From contig CAISIK010000207.1 of assembly GCA_903885375.1 (NCBI GenBank), forward strand, positions 1-64,000: 64,000 bases of DNA, given 5' to 3'. Each line of letters starts with the position of its first letter. The stretch's first letter is position 1. Source of the stretch: an uncultured Pseudomonadota bacterium. GTDB taxonomy: Bacteria > Myxococcota_A > UBA796 > SXON01. The position numbers and the translations under genes are program-made. This document shows, in pieces, positions 9,322-18,080 of this stretch. A model generated the notes under the pieces. It was not told where the DNA came from. It did not search any database and saw nothing but the letters and a program-made list of their open reading frames with translations.

Positions 9322-10358
9322 GCTGCCTGGCTCCCTTCCCCGCTGCGACGGTCTTCGGCTTCGACCCCCCGCAGGCGCAGAGCGACCCCTGCGCTGCCGT
9401 GCAGGTCGAGGTCGCCGCCCGTGGCGCAGTGGTCCTGCCCGATGAGGCCGTGGGCACCACGCTGGACCTCGCCCGTGCTCGCATCGGCCTCGGGGCAGCA
9501 TCAGGGCCGGTGTGGGTCCGCGTGCGCACGGACGCGGCGCGGTCGGCAGATGAGGACAGCTATGTGGGGATTTCGGGAGAGGCATGGGTGCCGGTCGTGG
9601 CGGAGGCCGCAGCGGGCGGAAGCGTGTTCGGGTTCCGCGCGGAGGTTGGACTCGTGCCCGACCCCTGGGTCAGCGCGGGAAACCGAGCGTGGGGGCTCGG
9701 CGCGCTGGTTCGGACCGCCGCCGAGGAGCTCGAATGGACGCCGGCCACGGACGCCGGAGTCTCGTTGGCGTGGTCGGGGGTGGCGGACAGGCTCGGGGCG
9801 GAGGCGACGCTCACCAGCGGAGAGGGCGCGAACCGTCGCGAGCGCAACGAGGGGAAGGACATCGCCGGGGCCGTCAACGTCGCGCCGTTCGGCAACGCCG
9901 GCCTGGTGATCTCCCTGTACGGCCGCAATGGGTCGCGCGGGCTCGGCTACACGCGCGCGCATCGGGCTGGCCTGCGCATCGCAGGCGAACGCCCCCGGCT
10001 CGCGTACGGGGCGGAGGTCCTCCAGGCGTGGGGCGTGGGCGACGACGCGCTCCGTGAGCCCGGCGCCGCGTCGCTCTGGCTTCGCGCCCGTCCGGTGGGT
10101 CCGCTGCTCGTGGCGGCCCGTGCGGACGCCTGGAGTGAGGAGCTCATGCGCTCGGATGCCCTCGGGTGGCGAGCGCTCGGCGCCGCCGGGGTTGCGCTCG
10201 ACGTGCCGGGCGGAAGCTTCTCGGCGTTGGCGGGCGCCGATCATCTCTCGCTCGGCCCGGCCGTGGCCCCCTTTGCGGGTACCTCCTCCGGCGCATCGTC
10301 CACCTCTCTCTACCTGCACGTCGAGCTTCGACTCGACTTCTCCACGGAGCCCTCATGA
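9318..10358 (+). CDS. Putative outer-membrane beta-barrel protein
   Basis: This 346-residue protein has no certain family. From about residue 70 it alternates short amphipathic strands with Gly/Asp turns (for example GNAGLVISLYGRNGSRGLGYT and RPVGPLLVAARADAW) and ends SSTSLYLHVELRLDF. The run of aromatic and hydrophobic residues at the last strand is typical of outer-membrane barrels. A clear signal peptide is missing, although the N-terminal MSCLAPFPAATVFG could be a weak one. ATG 9318 overlaps the preceding stop by 4 bases and its own stop overlaps the next ATG by 4, so it is translated in a coupled set with the DUF2252 and lamin-tail genes. A phosphate-porin role would suit the PhoX-like neighbour but is not shown. 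Confidence 0.6.
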   Translation: MSCLAPFPAATVFGFDPPQAQSDPCAAVQVEVAARGAVVLPDEAVGTTLDLARARIGLGAASGPVWVRVRTDAARSADEDSYVGISGEAWVPVVAEAAAGGSVFGFRAEVGLVPDPWVSAGNRAWGLGALVRTAAEELEWTPATDAGVSLAWSGVADRLGAEATLTSGEGANRRERNEGKDIAGAVNVAPFGNAGLVISLYGRNGSRGLGYTRAHRAGLRIAGERPRLAYGAEVLQAWGVGDDALREPGAASLWLRARPVGPLLVAARADAWSEELMRSDALGWRALGAAGVALDVPGGSFSALAGADHLSLGPAVAPFAGTSSGASSTSLYLHVELRLDFSTEPS

Positions 10359-10921
10359 TCCTGCTCTTCCTCGCCTGCGCGGAGTCCGGCGCGCTCCCCC
10401 TCGACACCGCCGCCAACGACGCGGGGGAGCTTCCGGCCACGAGCGTGGCCGTTGGCGAGGTGCTGATCAGCGAGGTGATGTTCGACCCGGCGGCGGTGGA
10501 CGGCGACTTCGGCGAGTGGATCGAGCTTCACAACGTCGCGACCGCCGAAGTGAATCTGGACGGCGTGGTTGTGCAGGACGACGACGGCTCCGGGTTCGTG
10601 GTGGAGGGGCCGCTCCGTGTCCCCGCGGGCGGCTTCGTGGTGCTCGGGCCCTCCAACGACACGGCGGCGAACGGCGGCTGTCCCGTCGACTATGCTTACT
10701 CCGTCGACGCCGTGAAGCTCGGCAACGAGGGCGACTCGCTCAGGCTCACCGCCACCGGCGTTCCCCTCGACACCTTCACCTGGGACGCCTCGGTGTTCAC
10801 CGTTGGCGAGGGCAGCGCCCTCCAACTCGACCCCGCGGCAGACGCCTGGTGCCTCGCGACGACGCCCTACGGAGATGGCGACCTCGGAACCCCGGGCGCG
10901 GCGAACTCGCCCTGCGGGTGA
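10355..10921 (+). CDS. Lamin-tail domain lipoprotein, short form
   Basis: The 188-residue protein begins with a very short lipobox signal (MILLFLAC). An acidic linker leads into one lamin-tail (LTD) immunoglobulin-like domain: the start VLISEVMFDP, the core GEWIELHNVATAEVNLDG and the strand VVVQDDDGSGFVV are characteristic. The end GTPGAANSPC is the usual LTD closing motif in bacterial surface proteins. LTD domains are thought to bind or scaffold on the cell surface. The ATG overlaps the stop of the barrel gene by 4 bases, so it belongs to the same operon. The next gene is a longer paralogue with two such domains, pointing to local duplication. Confidence 0.8.
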   Translation: MILLFLACAESGALPLDTAANDAGELPATSVAVGEVLISEVMFDPAAVDGDFGEWIELHNVATAEVNLDGVVVQDDDGSGFVVEGPLRVPAGGFVVLGPSNDTAANGGCPVDYAYSVDAVKLGNEGDSLRLTATGVPLDTFTWDASVFTVGEGSALQLDPAADAWCLATTPYGDGDLGTPGAANSPCG

Positions 10922-10973
10922 GTGCTGTCGCCGACGTGGCACCCCATCGACACCTCACCACAACGGAGGCCAA

Positions 10974-12227
10974 ATGTATCTGACCCTCACCCTCACCCTC
11001 GCGTGCTCGATGGCGGGCAAGTGGGATTCGCCCGCCGGGGGCGACCCGACCCTCGACACCGCAGAAGGCGACAGCGGCGGGGTCCTCGGTCCCGCCCTGC
11101 TGATCACCGAGCTGATGAAGGACCCCGACGCCGTGGACGACGACCTCGGCGAGTGGTTCGAAGTCACCAACGTCGGGGCCGGTTCAGCGTCGCTCGCGAC
11201 GCTCGAAGTGCAGGACGACGAAGGGGACGGGTTCGTGGTCGAGGCCTGGACACTTGCCCCTGGCGCGACGGTGGTGTTCGGCGCATCGGCCGACACCGAG
11301 CTCAACGGAGGCGCGCCGGTCGACATCGCCTACGACGTGGACCGTTTCAAGCTCGGCAACGACGGCGGCACGATCACCTTGCGTCTCGGCGGCATGGTCA
11401 TCGACGCCGTGGTCTACGATGGCAGCTTTCCCGACGAGAAGGGCGCCGCCATCTCCCTCTCCCCGGTTGTGCTCACCCCCGAGGACAACGATGTCGCCAC
11501 GGCGTGGTGCGCTGCGAGCACCCCGTTCGGTGGGGGCGATCGCGGCACGCCCGGCGCGGCGAACGACACGTGCGACGGCGACCCCCCCGACCTCGATCAC
11601 GACGACGACGGCATCGCCGACGCGGACGACTGCGCTCCGGAGGACGCCGACGTTCACCCCGGTGCCTCCGAGGTCGATAACGGCGTCGACGACAACTGTG
11701 ACGGCCATCTGGACGAGCGCCCTCCTGAACGCGGCGAGCTCATCGTCACCGAGATGCTCAACGACCCCGACCCCACCGACGACGACGTGGGGGAGTGGTT
11801 CGAGGTCCTGAATGTGGGAGACGTCGCGCTCATGTTGGATGGTTTGGCCGTCACCGATGCGGGGGGTACCGGCTTCACTGTGCTCTCAACCACGATCCTG
11901 GACCCCGCCGAGATTTGGGTGCTCGGCGTCTCCGCCGATGAAGCGGTGAACGGGGGCTACAGGCCCGACTACCTCTACGCGAGCGAGGACCTCCGCCTCC
12001 ACAACGAGGAGGACGAGCTGACCCTGAGCCTCAACGGCGTACTGATCGACACGGTTTCGTACGACCTCGACTTCCCGCACGAGAAGGGCAAGAGCCAGTC
12101 GCTCGATCCGGGTGCGCGGTCCGCCAGCAGCAACGACGATCCGGACAACTGGTGCGAAGGCGACGGCGAGTACGGCACCGATGGAAACCAGGGTACGCCG
12201 GGGGAGCCCAATCCGGCCTGTCCCTGA
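10974..12227 (+). CDS. Lamin-tail domain lipoprotein with two LTD domains
   Basis: The 417-residue protein starts with MYLTLTLTLAC, a short lipobox signal without positive charge. Two LTD domains (about residues 40-198 and 255-417) each show ITELM or VTEML, GEWFEV.NVG and a closing GTPG..N motif. They are joined by an Asp-rich MopE or thrombospondin-3-like linker (DHDDDGIADADDC through NGVDDNCDG), a likely calcium-binding stretch. ATG 10974 has GGAGG four bases upstream. It is a paralogue of the single-LTD protein ending 52 bases upstream. Surface localisation is inferred; a ligand is not known. Confidence 0.82.
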   Translation: MYLTLTLTLACSMAGKWDSPAGGDPTLDTAEGDSGGVLGPALLITELMKDPDAVDDDLGEWFEVTNVGAGSASLATLEVQDDEGDGFVVEAWTLAPGATVVFGASADTELNGGAPVDIAYDVDRFKLGNDGGTITLRLGGMVIDAVVYDGSFPDEKGAAISLSPVVLTPEDNDVATAWCAASTPFGGGDRGTPGAANDTCDGDPPDLDHDDDGIADADDCAPEDADVHPGASEVDNGVDDNCDGHLDERPPERGELIVTEMLNDPDPTDDDVGEWFEVLNVGDVALMLDGLAVTDAGGTGFTVLSTTILDPAEIWVLGVSADEAVNGGYRPDYLYASEDLRLHNEEDELTLSLNGVLIDTVSYDLDFPHEKGKSQSLDPGARSASSNDDPDNWCEGDGEYGTDGNQGTPGEPNPACP

Positions 12228-12669
12228 CGGTTGCCCCGCGCTCGTTTTGACGGGAACGCGTCGTGGCGCCGACCCGGTGCCGCTCTACGGACTGCGGGAG
12301 GGTCACGCGCCGGTGGTTCCCGCGGCCTGCCTCCCCAGGACGACGTTCACGGCCGCGGTCATCGCGCGCCTGCTTCCCGGTAGGCACGCGCTCCCCCCGT
12401 CGATGGGGGCATCCGCGGCGAGCGCTGACGCCGAGGCTACCGATGGCATCGGCCAACATCAGCGACGTTGCCCAGCGCTCGCGGCCGAGCTTGACGGCGC
12501 CGCCCGGGTGGCCTGGAAGGACGTCCACGCGCTGCCCGACAACCACTCCGACGCCACCGGCCTCCCCGTCGTCCTCGAGGACAAGGCCCAACGCCACCTC
12601 GGCCGGATGTTCGTCTCCGGCTGGGCCAGGGGGTTCGACGGTGCCGGGGGCGCGCTACAGGCCCGGCCG
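12228..12669. other. Intergenic stretch with no confident gene
   Basis: About 440 bases lie between the second lamin-tail gene and the decayed glycosyltransferase. Several frames are open, but none shows a domain, a signal peptide or steady third-position bias, and the minus-strand reading is Arg/Gly-rich like a shadow frame. No terminator hairpin with a T run was seen. It may be eroded sequence belonging to the neighbouring pseudogene region. Confidence 0.5.
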
Positions 12670-13857
12670 ATGGCTCCGATGCGGCTCTCCTGGTATCTGC
12701 TGCTCGCAGGGGCTCTCGCAGCCTGGTTTCTCTCGACGGCGCACGGGGAGGTGGGGAGGACCGTCCCGCCGCTCGACGATGCGTTCCTCCATTTCCAGTA
12801 CGCGGCGAGTCTCGCCGCCGGCCACCCCTTCCAGCACGTGCGGGACGAAGCCTGCACGAGCGGGGCGGAGAGCTTCCTCTGGCCCGTGTTGATCGCGCCC
12901 GCGGCAGCCCTGGGCGCACACGGGCAGGGATTGTACGCATGGTCCATACTCATCCCCACCTCCGTTCTGGCCAAGCACAACCCGCGCTTCCCTGCCGTCA
13001 GCGAGACCCCCGCAGGCGTACTGGTGGTGCTACTCGCCGCTGCGGGTGCGGCGGCATACGGGGCGTCGAAGTGCGCGAGCGCCGGGTGGGACCGGGCGGG
13101 CGGCTGTTCACGGCCATGTTGGTGCCGACGGCCGTCGTGGCGATGAACGTGCCGCACGGAACGCACCACTATCGCTCCACGGCGCGGGACGGGCCGGTTG
13201 GGTGCGTGGCGGGTTCGCTGCGCTCGCGCTGATCGGGGTGCCGGGCTGGGCCGTCGCGTTCTCCCACAACACGCGCGACATCGCGTACCAGCAGGTGGCT
13301 TTGGCCGATCGCCCGACGCGGAGCGCTACGCGCTCGCGGGAGAGGGCAGCGTGCTGGCCCTGCTCCGGCACGAGCGGCCCGACTACGTGGTCCTTTTTCC
13401 CACCTCGTTCCGGGGCGTCTTCGCGACCGATCTGGTTCACGTCGTCGCCAGCGTGGACCTCCCTTTGCGCAGCATCTCCGGATCGGATCGGATGGTGATC
13501 GGTACGCTCGACGCCAAGCGCCTCGATTCCGGCACCTCGAACCCCGGCATGCAGGTCGAGGAGCGCGTGGTCGACGCGCTCGACGTCTCCGACCTCGACG
13601 ACGAGGCAGCGTACGCCTGGGCGTCCTCGGACGACCCGGTCCAACTGGCAACAAGCAAGGCGGTCGTCGCTGGGGTCAGGCCAGACGGCGCCCCGTGCGT
13701 CGACGGCGCCCGGCGCCTCGACGGTGAGGAGTCCTTCACCATGCACATCGATGGGAGTCCGGCCCAGCTCGTTGCTCGCGTGGGGCCCGCGGCGACTCCG
13801 GCCGGGTTGGAGCTCTGGCTGAACGGCAGCCGTCTCGGACCGGTCACGTTCCCGTAG
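12670..13857 (+). pseudogene. Decayed PMT/GT39-like membrane glycosyltransferase
   Basis: The start reads as a membrane glycosyltransferase: ATG 12670 (or 12679), a hydrophobic helix (WYLLLAGALAAWF), then PPLDDAFLHFQYAASLAAGHPF, a typical acidic first loop of the GT39/ArnT-like group, and a second hydrophobic part to about 13060. Coding sense then moves to another frame near 13110 (GRLFTAMLVPTAVVAMNVPHG), to a third near 13215 (FAALALIGVPGWAVAF), and back near 13320 for a soluble C-terminal part ending LNGSRLGPVTFP. At least three frame changes and a short total length compared with the usual 500-700 residues show a gene broken by indels and deletions. Sequencing error alone would not explain the missing helices. 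Confidence 0.7.
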
Positions 13858-13925
13858 AGTGTGCGCATCACGCTGGGCCCGGTGGACGTGCTCCCCGGGA
13901 AGGATGGGGGTCGGGTCGCTCGGCC

Positions 13926-14819
13926 TCAGCTCCGATCCTCCACCACATCCCCTTGCCGCAGCACCAGCTCCACCTGCCCCGTGCCGGCGGCGCGCACGAG
14001 GTCCGCGCGGATTCGCCCTTCGCGGAGCCGGCTACGGAGGCGACCGAGCGTGACGTCCCACTTCTTGCGGAGCAGGTGCTCCTCCCGCTCGTCGGGCCAC
14101 AGCTCGCGGGCGACCACCTCCCAGGCGGCGGGGCCGCCCAGGGCCACGAGCTCCGAAAGCACCCGCGCCGCCTGCCCCGCGAAGAGCACGGGCGGGTCCT
14201 CGCCGCGTTGAACCTGCGCGGTGTCGAACGCCACGATCAGCCGCAGCGGAGGGTCCACGCCGCCGGTGAGCCGCGTGGCGCCGCCGCCGCCGAGCGCCAA
14301 CGTGACCGCCCGGAACGTCACCCCTTCCACCTGCCAGGTATCGCCGGGCTGCACCACCGTGGTGACGCCGCCCGAGGCCCGGCGCCAGACTTCGCCCGTG
14401 GTCCAGATCACGCAGGGGGCGCCCGGGTCGTGCCGGCCGACCACGCTGGGGCGCGGGAGCCCCCGAAGCGCGGCCACGGCCGGGAGCGCCACAGCGGGCA
14501 GGCCGTCCGCCTCCACGGCGAACACTTCATCGGGGAGCTCCACCGACTCGACCTGCAGCACGAGGCGCTCGGCGAGCTCGATCTGCTGGCCGGCGCGCAG
14601 CTGCACCTCCCCGACGCTCCGCCCATCCACCGCGACCCGGCGGCGTAACGCCAACATCCACAGCTCCGCGCCACGGAGGCTCACCATCGCGTGGCCCTCG
14701 GAGACGCGAGGATCATCGAGCACCAACGCGGCCGTCCACACCCGACCGATGAAGTCGCCGTGTCCGAGCGCCACGACCGAGTCGTCGGGGAGACGAATCC
14801 AGGCGAGGGCGCGGCTCAA
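13926..14819 (-). CDS. FHA domain protein with C-terminal winged-helix domain
   Basis: The 297-residue cytoplasmic protein has an FHA-like phosphothreonine-binding fold in its first 100 residues (IGRVWTAALVLDDPRVSEGHAMV is the characteristic strand-loop with R, S and H). Residues about 200-290 look like a winged helix related to the OmpR/Trans_reg_C group (WEVVARELWPDEREEHLLRKKWDVTLGRLRSRL is the expected helix-turn-helix spacing). Such FHA plus winged-helix proteins are common in Myxococcota and may bind DNA or act as kinase adaptors. The start is taken as TTG 14819, which overlaps the kinase stop (14816-14818) and places the first strand at residue 4. Translational coupling suggests it is a partner or substrate of that kinase. 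Confidence 0.75.
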   Translation of the reverse strand: MSRALAWIRLPDDSVVALGHGDFIGRVWTAALVLDDPRVSEGHAMVSLRGAELWMLALRRRVAVDGRSVGEVQLRAGQQIELAERLVLQVESVELPDEVFAVEADGLPAVALPAVAALRGLPRPSVVGRHDPGAPCVIWTTGEVWRRASGGVTTVVQPGDTWQVEGVTFRAVTLALGGGGATRLTGGVDPPLRLIVAFDTAQVQRGEDPPVLFAGQAARVLSELVALGGPAAWEVVARELWPDEREEHLLRKKWDVTLGRLRSRLREGRIRADLVRAAGTGQVELVLRQGDVVEDRS

Positions 14820-17800
14820 GGAGTGGGCGTGGAGTGCACCGGCTGATCGTACACCGCCAGCGCCTCCGGCAGCGTGAGCCCCCAGGTGGTCGCAGCGGTG
14901 CCATCGAGCGTGGCTGCCGGCACATCGAGCACATCCAGGCTCCAAAGGCGCGCGGTGCCATCCCAACTGCCGGTGGCGAGCACCCGACCGTCGGGCCGAA
15001 AGTCCAGCGTGGCCACGCGCTCGTGGTGGGCGGCGAGGACGGCGCGCAGGCGACCGGTCGCGTACCACACCCGCGCGAGGTGATCGGTGCCCCCGGCCGC
15101 TACCCACTTTCCGTCTGCCGAGATGGCGACGTCGAGGATGCCCCGACCCGAGTAGGGCAGGCGCCGCAACAGGGTGCCCGCCGAGTCGGTGATCCGCACC
15201 TCCGACTCCGTCGCCACGGCGAGGGTGCCGTCTGCGGCAACGTCCGCCGCGACGGCGCCGTCCATGACGAACCCAGGCATGCAGCGGAGCGGGGGGCCGG
15301 GGTCCACAAGGACGACAAGGCCGGCCTCGCCCACCAGAACCGCGTGCTCTCCGCCCGGGGACTGCGCGGCGTCGAACCACTCCACCCCCGGACACCCCTC
15401 CGCGACGACCGGCTGGCGGGTCCGGGTGTCAAGCGCCAGGAGCCACCTCGAAGCGTCGTAGCCCGGCGCCAGCAGCACCCCTGACTGGAGGATCACCACC
15501 CGGCGGCTGGGGAACGAACCCTTCCCCTCGGCGTCGGGCAGGAGCAGGGCGTCGGCGAGGCGCTCCACCGGGGCGCCGTCCGCACGAAGGGGTTCAGGGC
15601 GCCAGGGGCCTCCCGCGCCGGTCATGGCAAACCATGCCACGGCCCCATCCGGCGTGAAGGCGGCCGCCTTGGCCGTGCCCTCCCCCAGCGGAAGCGCCGC
15701 GAGGCGTTCGCCCGCCGCCGGATCCCAGATGAGGCCCTCGAAGCGCCCGTGGCTCGTGGCGAGGCGGGTCCCGTCCGGGGAAAAGCTCACACCGGTGAGC
15801 CCGTCGCGGCCGCGCAGCACCGAGGAGGCGCGGGTCGTCGGGAGGCGCCATCGGCTCACGACCTCGGCCTCCGCTACGAGCAGGCTGCCGTCCGGGAGAA
15901 ACCGGGCATCGCGTGCGGAGGTGGGAAGGCGCACCAGCGGCGACAGATCCGGGAGCACGCGCACCTCCAGGTCGCCACGGTCTCCCACGATCGCCACCCG
16001 TCCGCCGTCGGCCGACACCGCCAGGCGCCAGCCGCCGTCCCGGGCTGCCGTCGTGCCGGTGTGGGTCGCGCCGGTCGCCAGCTCTACGACGGCGAGCCCC
16101 CCCTTGGTGCCGGCGAGCACGAGCGTTCCCCCATCCGGCGTGAGCTCGGCGCCCACGATCCCGGAGAGCGAGTCCCGCGTCACGGGCGTGGCAAGGTAGC
16201 GGTCGGGGAGCATGCCGATCGCCCCCGCGCCGACGCGTCCATCCGTGCAGGTCACCACGTAGCGGTTCTGCGCCAGCGCGGGCGTGGCCGAAGCGAGGGC
16301 CGAGCCGGGGCAGAAGCGCGCGGCGAGATGCGAGAGCGAGCTGGGCGACTCCGGCTCACCCCAGGCCGCGGGTTCGATCGGCCAGAATCGTTTGCCGGTG
16401 GATCCGAACCGGAGCCCAGCGGGGCGCGCGCGCCCCGACGTGAGGTCCAACGCCTGCACCCTCGACTCCTCCGCTACGTGGAGGCGATCGCCGTCGAGCA
16501 GCGCGCTGATCGGCGCACCGCTCCAGGTCCAGCGCCGATCTCCCCCGGTCACCCGCCACACGGCGTGGGTGTCCACACACACCCAGTCCTCCGGACCCAG
16601 GAGAAGTGGGCCGGGACACTCCCTGATCGGGACCTCCCCCATCCGCTCGGCGCGCGCCTCCATGCCCACGCCCGCGAGCACGCCCCACGCCTCCGGGGCG
16701 TCGGCGATCGCCACGGCATGGCTCGCGAGCACGGCGGCTACCGCGGTCGCGCCCTGATCCATCGCCGCCCGCGCCTCTGAGACGAGCGCCTGGGAGAGGT
16801 GGGCATCGGAGCTCACCAGGGCGGTGCGCACCTCGCGCTCCGCCGCCACGACACGATCCCGCTCCCTTGACACCCGGAGCGTCCCCACCACGACGAGGCC
16901 GACGACGGCGACGATCGCCACGCTGCCCACCAGGATCGGCGCCCGCCACGCCCGGTAGAGGCGCTGGAGCAGCTCCCACGGCGTGTACCGATGCGCGTGC
17001 ACCGGCCGCCCGTCGAGCCAGGCCTCGACGTCGACCGCGAGCGCGCCCGCGTCCGGGTAGCGGAACGCAGGGTCGGCGGCGGTCGCGCGCATGGCGATGG
17101 CGACGAGCTCCGCGGGGGCTCCCGGAAGCGGGCGCAAGGGGGGAGGTCCGCCGGTGCGGGCCCGAGCAAGCAACTCGTCGCTGGTTCCCTCGCCCCAGGG
17201 GGCCTCGCCGCTGAGGAGCTCGGCGAGCACGGCGCCGAGGCTCCAAACGTCGGCTTGCGGGAGGGCGGCCTCCCCCCGAGCCTGTTCGGGACTCATGTAG
17301 GCGGGCGTCCCCAGCACAGCGCCGGTGCGGGTGCGGTCCGCGTCGACCTCCGCGTCGGCTCGGCCCGACGCACCCTCCGTGGCCACGGCGCCACCGGCGC
17401 GAGTGGCGAGCCCCCAGTCCACCACCTGCGTCTCGCCGAAGCCGCCGACCATGATGTTGGCGGGCTTCAGGTCACGATGGATGACCCCTTGCGCGTGGGC
17501 GAACGCCACGGCGTTGCACGCGTCGAGGTAGTGGCGCACGAGACCGAGCCTGTCTGCCAGCGCGCGGCGCTCGGCGAGCACCTGCGAGAGCGCCCGACCC
17601 CGGAGGAGCCGCATCGTGTAGAACGGGCGACCATCCTCGGTGACCCCGCTGTCGTGCACGGTCACGATGCCCGGGTGCTCCAGGCCCGCGGTGATCCTGG
17701 CCTCCCGCCCGAGGCGCGCGGCGGTGTCGCCGCCGGAAGCCGCCTCCTTCAGCGCAACGGCGCGATCGAGGCGGTGATCCCGCGCGAGGTACACGGTGCC

Positions 17801-17956
17801 CATCCCCCCCTTCCCGAGGAGCCCCTCGCGGGTGTACCGGTGGGCATCGGCCGCGCGGCTCTCGGGGGCGAATCCTGCCTCCCCCGCAGGCGGAAAGCTG
17901 CCCGTGGGGCCGCTCACATCAGCGGGGGCGGAGTCGTTCCGATTCGGCGGCGGCAT
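14816..17956 (-). CDS. Transmembrane Ser/Thr protein kinase with WD40-like repeats
   Basis: The 1046-residue protein is a eukaryote-like (PknB-type) kinase. The Gly-loop GKGGMGTVYLA is near residue 48, the ATP-binding Lys is in VALKEA, the catalytic loop is HRDLKPAN near residue 160, and the metal motif is DWG instead of DFG. The activation segment ends in GTPAYMSPEQARG. One membrane helix follows at about residues 338-360 (VGSVAIVAVVGLVVVG). The rest, outside the cytoplasm, has WD40/propeller-type repeats (for example LTGVSFSPDGTRLATSHG and VATLDFRPDGRVLATGSWDG). It probably senses an envelope signal and phosphorylates Ser/Thr targets. DWG is frequent in active bacterial kinases of this group. 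It overlaps and precedes the FHA/winged-helix gene. Confidence 0.93.
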   Translation of the reverse strand: MPPPNRNDSAPADVSGPTGSFPPAGEAGFAPESRAADAHRYTREGLLGKGGMGTVYLARDHRLDRAVALKEAASGGDTAARLGREARITAGLEHPGIVTVHDSGVTEDGRPFYTMRLLRGRALSQVLAERRALADRLGLVRHYLDACNAVAFAHAQGVIHRDLKPANIMVGGFGETQVVDWGLATRAGGAVATEGASGRADAEVDADRTRTGAVLGTPAYMSPEQARGEAALPQADVWSLGAVLAELLSGEAPWGEGTSDELLARARTGGPPPLRPLPGAPAELVAIAMRATAADPAFRYPDAGALAVDVEAWLDGRPVHAHRYTPWELLQRLYRAWRAPILVGSVAIVAVVGLVVVGTLRVSRERDRVVAAEREVRTALVSSDAHLSQALVSEARAAMDQGATAVAAVLASHAVAIADAPEAWGVLAGVGMEARAERMGEVPIRECPGPLLLGPEDWVCVDTHAVWRVTGGDRRWTWSGAPISALLDGDRLHVAEESRVQALDLTSGRARPAGLRFGSTGKRFWPIEPAAWGEPESPSSLSHLAARFCPGSALASATPALAQNRYVVTCTDGRVGAGAIGMLPDRYLATPVTRDSLSGIVGAELTPDGGTLVLAGTKGGLAVVELATGATHTGTTAARDGGWRLAVSADGGRVAIVGDRGDLEVRVLPDLSPLVRLPTSARDARFLPDGSLLVAEAEVVSRWRLPTTRASSVLRGRDGLTGVSFSPDGTRLATSHGRFEGLIWDPAAGERLAALPLGEGTAKAAAFTPDGAVAWFAMTGAGGPWRPEPLRADGAPVERLADALLLPDAEGKGSFPSRRVVILQSGVLLAPGYDASRWLLALDTRTRQPVVAEGCPGVEWFDAAQSPGGEHAVLVGEAGLVVLVDPGPPLRCMPGFVMDGAVAADVAADGTLAVATESEVRITDSAGTLLRRLPYSGRGILDVAISADGKWVAAGGTDHLARVWYATGRLRAVLAAHHERVATLDFRPDGRVLATGSWDGTARLWSLDVLDVPAATLDGTAATTWGLTLPEALAVYDQPVHSTPTP

Positions 17957-18080
17957 GGTGCACCGTGGTTATCCGCGCGCGCAGGAGGAGCGCGGCGGGT
18001 GTGGGATCGGCGAGGGATGGCGGGGGGTGGGAAGGCCGGTACTTCAGGGGGGCAAGCTGAAGCAACCCCCGGAGTTTCCC

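Noticed and set aside
12228..12669. Possible mobile-element remnant
   Set aside because: No terminal repeats, target duplications or transposase motifs were found.
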